11,387 bases of DNA. Origin: JBBSOK01 sp038259825 (lineage in GTDB: Bacteria > Bacteroidota > Bacteroidia > Flavobacteriales > Flavobacteriaceae). Positions 6,099 to 11,387 of the stretch are shown here, piece by piece. The stretch spans positions 1 through 11,387 of the forward strand of contig JBBSOK010000093.1 in the NCBI GenBank assembly GCA_038259825.1, written 5' to 3'. The notes beneath the pieces were generated by a model, which made no database searches, had not been told where the DNA came from, and worked only from the letters and a program-made list of their open reading frames with translations. The position numbers and the translations under genes were made by a program. The number at the start of each line of letters is the position of its first letter. Within the stretch, counting starts at the first letter, position 1.

Positions 6099-8312
6099 AT
6101 GAAAATAAAATTACTTGTATTACTATTTTTATCTGCATTTACTTTTACTGCTTTTGGACAAAGAGTCGGTAATGATGGTTTTGAAGAATTAGATGAAACC
6201 GAGCGTAATTTAGCCTTGGTTCTACAAGAATTCGCTACAAATATTAAGGAGCATTACTACGCCGGAAACTACGCTGAAACTATATCCCTATCAAAAAAAG
6301 CGCTTCAGATTTCTAAAAATACAAATCCATTACCACATCAATTTGAAATTAGAAGTTTTTTAGGCAATACGTATTTACGGCTTGATGATCTTACTAAAGC
6401 AGAAAGCGAGTTTAAAGAAAATCTTTCGGAGGCTAAAATGAGTGACAATGAAGAAGCCATAATGGGAGCCACTATAGATTTGGGAAATTTATACAGACTT
6501 CAAAAAAAACCTGAAAAGGCAATTTCCACTTTTCTTGAAGCTGGTATTATTGCTGAAAAAAGAAACGATTCCAAGCGTATTTTTATCATTAATTACAATA
6601 TTGCTGAAATATATATAATAGACGAAAAAAATTATAGTCTAGCCACAAACTATATTAACAAAGCAGAGGAGCACGTAGGTAAACTGGATATTTTCTTTGA
6701 AGAAGCTTTTGGAATTATTAAAGGTTACTATTATCTTAATTCTGAAAATGTTGAAAAGTCTATTTTTCATTTTGAAAAGTCAATTAGTTCTGCCAAAAAA
6801 TTTAATCATATAGATGAATTAACTAATGCCTACGCAGGCTTGGTTGATGCTTATGAACTTGCAGGCAACGATAAAGCTTCTTTGAGGACATACAAGTTAT
6901 TGGATTCTTTAAAGCGAAAACAGTTTTCTATCGACAAGGAAGAATACAAACAGAATATTGACATTAAACAACAAAATGAGCAAATAAAGCAAAAACTGAA
7001 AAGTAGCCAGCTTGAAAATGCGCTAATTAAAGAACGTATTTTTAGAAACAACATTGTTTTTTATGGCGTTTTGCTTGTTATCATAGTATTGTCCATTCTA
7101 CTATTTTCATTGTGGAAAGCAAGCAAAAAACGACGCAAGTTAATTCTAGACCTAAAGCATAAAAATGAGAAATACCTTGAAGCTAAAGAGCAATCAGAAA
7201 AATTGGCAAAAGCAAAAAGTAAGTTTTTTTCAACAATAACGCATGATTTAAGAACACCACTTTACGGAATAATCGGTTTAACAAATACGTTGGTAGATGA
7301 ACCTGAATTAAAATGTTACCAACACGAAATTAAAACACTAAAATTTTCGGCAGATTATTTATTGGCTTTAATAAATGACTTACTACACGTAAATAAAATA
7401 GATTCTAAAAAAGGGGCAATACTAGATTACCAACAATTCTCTATACGACAATTAATGGCAGATCTTGTAGAATCCTTGCAATACATGAAAACCCAAAATA
7501 ATAATACGTTAGAAGTTGTATTTGATGAAAAAATACCAAACTATGTGGTGGGAGATAGGCTTAGGCTTTCACAAATATTAATGAATCTAATGGCGAATGC
7601 GCTTAAATTCACACATAGTGGAAATATAAAAACCTATATAAAAACTCAAAAAATAGTTGAAGATAAAATATCTATAAAATTTGAAATTGAAGATGATGGT
7701 ATTGGAATTCCCAAAGGAAAACAAGAATTAATATTTGAAGAATTTCATCAAATTGAAAACACAGGTACTTTCCACGGCACAGGACTTGGTTTAAATATAG
7801 TTTCAAAACTTCTTAATCAAATGGAAAGTAAGATATACTTAGAAAGTGATGGTTTAAAAGGCTCAATGTTTTATTTTACTATAGAATTTTCTCTTTTAAA
7901 TTCCCCCAAAGAAAGCAAAACAGATAATCTTTTGGCAGAAAATATTAAAGTTTTGGACGGCAAAAAAGTTCTTATTGTAGAAGATAATATTATAAATCAG
8001 CTGGTAACTAAAAAAATATTAAGCAAATATAAGATGGATTTTGATGTTGCCAACAATGGACTTGAAGCTGTCGAATTTGCTCACAAAATTGAATACGATC
8101 TTATTTTGATGGATATTAATATGCCAGTAATGGATGGAATAATTGCCACAGAAAAAATCAGGGTTTTTAATGAAATGGTGCCAATAATTCTGCTTACTGC
8201 TGTAGATCTTCAAGATTTTGACGAACGCTTCCAAAACCTGAAATATGACGATGTAATTATAAAGCCCTATGCTATGAATAGCTTTTTGGGAACTCTAATA
8301 AAGCACTTTTAA
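6099..8312 (+). CDS. TPR-containing hybrid sensor histidine kinase / response regulator
   Basis: An inner-membrane signalling protein of 737 residues from ATG 6099 (numbering from that Met). A signal peptide occupies about 1-20 (ending FGQ). A periplasmic region of TPR-like helical repeats spans about 45-270, then a coiled linker and a single membrane helix at about 319-340. The DHp domain carries the phosphorylated His382 (STITHDLRTPL). The ATPase domain shows the N box (Asn500 in NLMANALKFT), G1 DDGIG (532-536) and G2 GTGLGL (560-565). A C-terminal receiver domain runs from about 622 to the end, with E628/D629, phosphoacceptor Asp672 (LMDINMP), Thr700 and Lys722. All catalytic residues are present. 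There is no DNA-binding output domain and no separate response regulator nearby, so output must pass through an unlinked partner. The stimulus is unknown. The downstream metal operon has its own promoter, and no functional link is implied. Confidence 0.93.
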   Translation: MKIKLLVLLFLSAFTFTAFGQRVGNDGFEELDETERNLALVLQEFATNIKEHYYAGNYAETISLSKKALQISKNTNPLPHQFEIRSFLGNTYLRLDDLTKAESEFKENLSEAKMSDNEEAIMGATIDLGNLYRLQKKPEKAISTFLEAGIIAEKRNDSKRIFIINYNIAEIYIIDEKNYSLATNYINKAEEHVGKLDIFFEEAFGIIKGYYYLNSENVEKSIFHFEKSISSAKKFNHIDELTNAYAGLVDAYELAGNDKASLRTYKLLDSLKRKQFSIDKEEYKQNIDIKQQNEQIKQKLKSSQLENALIKERIFRNNIVFYGVLLVIIVLSILLFSLWKASKKRRKLILDLKHKNEKYLEAKEQSEKLAKAKSKFFSTITHDLRTPLYGIIGLTNTLVDEPELKCYQHEIKTLKFSADYLLALINDLLHVNKIDSKKGAILDYQQFSIRQLMADLVESLQYMKTQNNNTLEVVFDEKIPNYVVGDRLRLSQILMNLMANALKFTHSGNIKTYIKTQKIVEDKISIKFEIEDDGIGIPKGKQELIFEEFHQIENTGTFHGTGLGLNIVSKLLNQMESKIYLESDGLKGSMFYFTIEFSLLNSPKESKTDNLLAENIKVLDGKKVLIVEDNIINQLVTKKILSKYKMDFDVANNGLEAVEFAHKIEYDLILMDINMPVMDGIIATEKIRVFNEMVPIILLTAVDLQDFDERFQNLKYDDVIIKPYAMNSFLGTLIKHF

Positions 8313-8335
8313 GGTTATAATTTAGACTAACCTAA
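8312..8335. promoter_or_regulatory. DtxR/MntR-like operator upstream of the metal-uptake operon
   Basis: Bases 8317-8335 (ATAATTTAGACTAACCTAA) match the classical DtxR box TWAGGTTAGSCTAACCTWA at 15 of 19 positions, with the right half almost perfect. AGGTTA (8312-8317) and TAACCT (8328-8333) also form a perfect inverted repeat with a 10-nt spacer. A TTAG-A-CTAA core lies inside it. The site sits just upstream of the regulator gene's promoter, as expected for metal-dependent autorepression. It is read by eye, and binding is inferred. Confidence 0.5.
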
Positions 8336-8367
8336 AAAATATTTAAGGGTATATAGAAAAATATATT

Positions 8368-8375
8368 TACATTTG
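8368..8375 (+). promoter_or_regulatory. Bacteroidota-type -7 promoter element of the metal-uptake operon
   Basis: TACATTTG is an exact match to TAnnTTTG. Only four bases separate it from the ATG at 8380, so transcription should begin at or next to the start codon, giving a leaderless mRNA. The -33 position is weak (TTTA at 8342-8345), which may suit a regulated promoter. Confidence 0.55.
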
Positions 8376-8379
8376 CCTT

Positions 8380-9036
8380 ATGTTTACAAGGGCAGAAGAA
8401 AATTATCTTAAAACAATTTTTCATTTAGAAAATCAGTCAACAATTGGTGTTACTACAAATGCTATTGCAGATAGTATTGAAACAAAACCATCATCTGTTA
8501 CAGATATGGTTAAGAAATTAGCAGAGAAAAAGTTGCTTACTTATAAGCCGTACAAAGGTGTGAAACTTACATTGGAAGGCAAAAAAGTTGCTGCAGATGT
8601 AATTAGAAAACACAGGTTATGGGAAGTATTTTTAGTTGAAAAACTGAATTTCCATTGGGATGAAGTTCACGAAATTGCCGAACAATTAGAGCATATTCAG
8701 TCTGAAGAGCTAATAATAAGATTGGACCAGTTTTTAGGCAGTCCAGATTTCGATCCTCACGGCGATCCAATACCAGATAAAAATGGCGTACTTAAACGTA
8801 CCGAGAAAAAGCTACTTTCCGAAATTGAAAAAAACCAAAACGGCATTTGTGTTGGTGTAAAAGAAACTACTCCGGAATTTTTACAATATTTAAATAAGAA
8901 GAAAATAAGTATTGGCACAAAAATTAAAGTTCTCGGAAAAGAATTTTTTGATGGCTCCATGATTATTCAAGTTGGAAACGATCAATTTTTTATTTCACAT
9001 ATTATAGCAGAAAATCTTTATGTACAAACAATTTAA
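8380..9036 (+). CDS. mntR: MntR/DtxR-family metal-dependent transcriptional regulator
   Basis: This cytosolic repressor senses a divalent metal and controls its own uptake operon. In its 218 residues, a winged helix-turn-helix fills about 1-70 (recognition helix near KPSSVTDMVKKL, 36-47). A dimerisation/metal-binding helical domain spans about 72-130, and an SH3-like (FeoA-type) domain spans about 153-218. Aligned by eye with C. diphtheriae DtxR, the ligands H79, E83, H98, E105 and H106 are kept as H78, E82, H97, E104 and H105. DtxR Cys102 is replaced by Glu101, the substitution known from manganese-responsive MntR proteins. Position 8 is Asn, where B. subtilis MntR has Asp and DtxR has Met, so the metal site may differ in detail. 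Manganese is favoured and iron is less likely. The gene heads the operon and overlaps the next gene by 17 nt. Confidence 0.9.
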   Translation: MFTRAEENYLKTIFHLENQSTIGVTTNAIADSIETKPSSVTDMVKKLAEKKLLTYKPYKGVKLTLEGKKVAADVIRKHRLWEVFLVEKLNFHWDEVHEIAEQLEHIQSEELIIRLDQFLGSPDFDPHGDPIPDKNGVLKRTEKKLLSEIEKNQNGICVGVKETTPEFLQYLNKKKISIGTKIKVLGKEFFDGSMIIQVGNDQFFISHIIAENLYVQTI

Positions 9037-9820
9037 ATTTATTAGAAACGGCACGCTTTTATTAGTATTCACTTTGAGTGCAAATTTTATTTATGGCCAG
9101 GAAGAAATACCTGCATTGATTACAGATAGGCCCGATGCTACAGAAGCTCCGCAGACAGTTCCGAGAGGAGCCTTGCAAATTGAAACAGGAGCTTTTTATA
9201 CATCCTTTGAGGAAAATAATTTTAAAGAAGAATCATTTACTTATAACACAACTTTGCTACGCTATGGAATTTTAGATAATCTTGAACTTCGCTTAGGGTG
9301 GAATTTTGAAGAGGGCAGAACAAGTACAAACAATTTGAACGGTACAGATGTTATAAGCGGCCTTTCGCCATTATTGGCTGGAGTAAAGGTAAATATAATC
9401 GAGGAAGAAGGTTTGATGCCAACCATTGGTTTAATTGGGCATTTATTTTTGCCTTTTTCAGCAGGTACAGATTATAAACCCGAAACAACAGCAATAGATT
9501 TCAAGTTTTCCTTTGCACATACATTAACCGAAAGTTCGAGCTTAAGCTACAACCTTGGCGCTCAATGGGATGGAGATCAACTTGGTGCTTCTTACATTTA
9601 TACATTAGCATACGGTTATAGTTTTACTGAAAAATTTGGAGGATATGTAGAGGTTTATGGAGATTTTCCCGAGAAAAACAAAGCCAATCATTTTTGGGAC
9701 GCCGGCGTAACGTACCTTTTATTTCCAAATTTGCAATTGGATGCCACAGTTGGAACTGGCATAACTAAAGGTCAAGATTTATTGTTGAGTGCAGGTTTAA
9801 GTTATAGAATTTTAAAATAA
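9020..9820 (+). CDS. Outer-membrane beta-barrel protein of the Phenol_MetA_deg-like 'transporter' family
   Basis: The 266-residue protein begins with a signal peptide (about 1-26, ending IYGQ). The conserved start of this family follows: ITDRPDATEAP (34-44) and GALQIETG (50-57). The rest is a run of alternating amphipathic strands with Gly/aromatic girdles (LRLGWNFEEG, FGGYVEVYGDF, AGVTYLLF), typical of a barrel of about 12 strands. From memory this fits the family named after MetA of phenol degradation, widely annotated in Bacteroidota simply as transporter. Nothing suggests phenol metabolism here. The gene starts inside the regulator gene (17-nt overlap) and its stop shares a base with the next ATG (TAATG). 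It is therefore translated as part of the metal-uptake operon, and a role as an outer-membrane pore for manganese or zinc is a reasonable inference. No metal-ligand cluster is obvious. Confidence 0.85.
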   Translation: MYKQFKFIRNGTLLLVFTLSANFIYGQEEIPALITDRPDATEAPQTVPRGALQIETGAFYTSFEENNFKEESFTYNTTLLRYGILDNLELRLGWNFEEGRTSTNNLNGTDVISGLSPLLAGVKVNIIEEEGLMPTIGLIGHLFLPFSAGTDYKPETTAIDFKFSFAHTLTESSSLSYNLGAQWDGDQLGASYIYTLAYGYSFTEKFGGYVEVYGDFPEKNKANHFWDAGVTYLLFPNLQLDATVGTGITKGQDLLLSAGLSYRILK

Positions 9821-10731
9821 TGAATATGAAAAATATATTTTTCTTAATGATATTTATTAGCGTAGTAAGCTGTAAAAATAAATCAGAAGAAAGTGGCAAA
9901 TTAAAGATTGTTACAACTACAACTATGCTAACAGATTTGGTTTCAGAAATTGGCGGCGATAATATTGAGTTGCAAGGTTTAATGGGGGCTGGTGTAGATC
10001 CACATCTTTATAAAGCTAGTGAAGGCGATGTAAGTAAACTATATAATGCTGAAATTATTTTTTACGGCGGCTTACACCTGGAAGGTAAATTGGTAGATAT
10101 TTTTGAGAAAATGGAAGGCAGTAAAAATACTGTTTCGTTGGGCGATAGATTGCCGAAAGATCAATTGATTCCTTCAGAATATTTTGCTTCAAATTATGAT
10201 CCGCACGTTTGGTTCAATATTCAATTTTTTAAGCAGTTTTCACAAATTGTAACAGAGGAACTTTCAAAAGCAGATCCTAAAAATGCTGAAAACTACAAGG
10301 CTAACAATATCAAATATCAGAAAAAATTAGACGATTTAGAAATAGACATACAAGCAACAATTGCCACATTACCGGAAGAGAAAAGGATTTTAGTTACTGC
10401 ACACGATGCATTTAATTACTTCGGAAAAGCCTACGGTTTTAATGTTGTCGGACTGCAGGGTATTTCAACAGCAACTGAAGCTGGAGTAAAGGATGTTCAG
10501 AATCTTTCAGACTTTATAATTGAAAATAAAGTAAACGCCATTTTTGTTGAAAGCTCCGTACCGCGCCGAACTATTGAGGCATTACAACAATCGGTTATGT
10601 CAAAAAAACATCAAGTTGAAATCGGCGGTTCGTTATATAGTGACGCATTGGGAACTAAAGGAACGGATGAAGGAACTTATATTGGAATGTTTAAATATAA
10701 TGTAAACACGATTGTTAACGCATTAAAATAA
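9820..10731 (+). CDS. TroA-like metal ABC transporter substrate-binding lipoprotein (manganese/zinc)
   Basis: This binding protein captures Mn2+ or Zn2+ in the periplasm for an ABC importer. It has 303 residues, starting with a lipoprotein signal whose lipobox ends at Cys18 (SVVSC). The cluster A-I (ZnuA/TroA/PsaA) fold is shown by IVTTTTMLTDLVSEIGGD (30-47) and GVDPHLY (58-64). The likely metal ligands are His62, His129 (DPHVWFN), His195 (TAHDAFNYF) and Asp275 (LYSDALG). Their spacing of 67, 66 and 80 residues nearly equals that in Treponema TroA (His68, His133, His199, Asp279). The long His-rich loop typical of ZnuA is absent, and GGLHLEGK (83-90) resembles the manganese-type branch. TroA itself binds both metals, so the metal is not settled by sequence. 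The start ATG overlaps the barrel gene's stop and the gene's own stop overlaps the ATPase start, so all three are tightly coupled. Confidence 0.93.
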   Translation: MNMKNIFFLMIFISVVSCKNKSEESGKLKIVTTTTMLTDLVSEIGGDNIELQGLMGAGVDPHLYKASEGDVSKLYNAEIIFYGGLHLEGKLVDIFEKMEGSKNTVSLGDRLPKDQLIPSEYFASNYDPHVWFNIQFFKQFSQIVTEELSKADPKNAENYKANNIKYQKKLDDLEIDIQATIATLPEEKRILVTAHDAFNYFGKAYGFNVVGLQGISTATEAGVKDVQNLSDFIIENKVNAIFVESSVPRRTIEALQQSVMSKKHQVEIGGSLYSDALGTKGTDEGTYIGMFKYNVNTIVNALK

Positions 10732-11387
10732 TGGACACAAAACTTGCAGTACAAATAGACGATCTTACTGTTGCTTATAATTATAAGCCTGTTTTGTGGG
10801 ATATAGATTTGGCCGTGCCCGAAGGTGTTTTAATGGCAATTGTAGGGCCAAATGGCGCTGGAAAATCTACACTTATAAAAACCATTTTAGGCATAATAAA
10901 ACCTATAGCCGGAAGCGTAACTATTTATGGAAAACCCTATTCCAAACAGCGAAAACTAGTTGCTTACGTTCCACAAAAAGGAAGTGTAGATTGGGATTTT
11001 CCAACTACAGCATTAGATGTCGTAATGATGGGAACGTATGGTAGTTTAGGTTGGATCAAACGTCCAGGCTCAAAAGAAAAAAAGAGAGCGCTAGAATCTA
11101 TGGAAAAAGTTGGAATGCTTGCTTTTCGAGACAGACAAATTAGCCAATTAAGCGGTGGTCAACAGCAAAGAGTATTTTTAGCGAGAGCTTTGGCTCAAGA
11201 CGCATCAATATATTTTATGGATGAACCTTTTCAAGGTGTGGATGCAACTACTGAAATTGCAATTATTAATATTTTAAAAGAATTAAGAAAAGCAGGAAAA
11301 ACAGTAATTGTCGTGCATCACGATTTGCAAACCGTACCAGAATATTTCGATTGGGTTACATTCTTAAATGTGAAGAAAATAGCAACT
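10731..11387 (+). CDS. Metal ABC transporter ATP-binding protein (manganese/zinc type), 3' end outside the window
   Basis: The cytosolic ATPase subunit powers import of the metal bound by the preceding lipoprotein. 219 codons are visible from ATG 10731, which shares its first base with the upstream stop (TAATG); the frame is still open at 11387. Motifs in order: Walker A GPNGAGKST (39-47), Q-loop Gln82 (VPQKG), signature LSGGQ (140-144), Walker B IYFMDEP (160-166) with catalytic Glu165, and switch His197 (VVHHD). All are intact. The stretch SVDWDFPTTALDVVMMGTYG (85-104) resembles manganese-type family members (MntB/SitB/TroB). Usual length is about 240-260 residues, so only the C-terminal tail is missing. 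The membrane permease is not in the window and is presumably the next gene. Confidence 0.95.
   Translation, partial: MDTKLAVQIDDLTVAYNYKPVLWDIDLAVPEGVLMAIVGPNGAGKSTLIKTILGIIKPIAGSVTIYGKPYSKQRKLVAYVPQKGSVDWDFPTTALDVVMMGTYGSLGWIKRPGSKEKKRALESMEKVGMLAFRDRQISQLSGGQQQRVFLARALAQDASIYFMDEPFQGVDATTEIAIINILKELRKAGKTVIVVHHDLQTVPEYFDWVTFLNVKKIAT

Noticed and set aside
8312..8336. The AGGTTA/TAACCT inverted repeat as a terminator of the kinase gene
   Set aside because: No T-run follows on the plus strand (A residues follow instead), and the match to a DtxR-type box is a better explanation.
9820..10731. Assignment as the zinc-specific ZnuA
   Set aside because: The His-rich loop is missing and the neighbours (Glu101-type MntR, manganese-type ATPase stretch) favour manganese.
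10796..11044. An 82-codon plus-strand frame inside the ABC ATPase gene
   Set aside because: It lies in another frame over the Walker A to Q-loop region of an intact ATPase; its Arg/Lys/Cys-rich product is typical of a shadow frame.

Overview
The window comes from a low-GC member of the Bacteroidota, most likely class Flavobacteriia. Support for this: a GLPGLI-family exported protein beside a TonB-dependent receptor, an exported protein that resembles type IX secretion substrates, a TPR-type hybrid histidine kinase, very AT-rich coding DNA, Bacteroidota-type -7 promoter elements (TAnnTTTG), and almost no Shine-Dalgarno sequences.

Layout. (1) 1-162, minus strand: start of a secreted protein, cut by the window edge. 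(2) 261-2005: a long-chain polyprenyl diphosphate synthase followed by a DjlA-like membrane protein (N-terminal membrane segment, TerB-like middle, C-terminal J domain). (3) 2006-5857: an AT-rich block with a small exported-peptide frame whose start codon is missing, a GLPGLI protein and an 891-residue outer-membrane receptor. The last two overlap by 16 nt. (4) 5858-5962: a broken second copy of the last 35 codons of the J-domain gene, with an in-frame stop. (5) 6099-8312: a hybrid sensor histidine kinase. (6) 8380 to the window end: a tightly coupled metal-uptake operon made of an MntR/DtxR-family regulator, an outer-membrane beta-barrel protein, a TroA-like metal-binding lipoprotein and an ABC ATPase cut by the window edge. 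The permease is presumably just outside.

How the genes work together. The metal operon reads as one regulated route across the envelope: outer-membrane protein, lipoprotein-anchored binding protein, then ABC transporter, controlled by its own first gene. A DtxR-like box and a TAnnTTTG element lie directly upstream of that gene. The ligand residues visible by eye favour manganese, with zinc possible. The GLPGLI/receptor pair is a common flavobacterial outer-membrane module whose substrate cannot be read from sequence.

The most unusual structural signal is the pair of J-domain 3' ends (1901-2005 and 5858-5962, 18 differences in 105 bp, 14 of them synonymous) that bracket the GLPGLI/receptor block. 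It suggests that the block arrived, or was rearranged, through recombination involving a diverged homologous copy of the J-domain gene. The second lead is the beta-barrel gene embedded in the manganese-type operon, a candidate outer-membrane metal channel.
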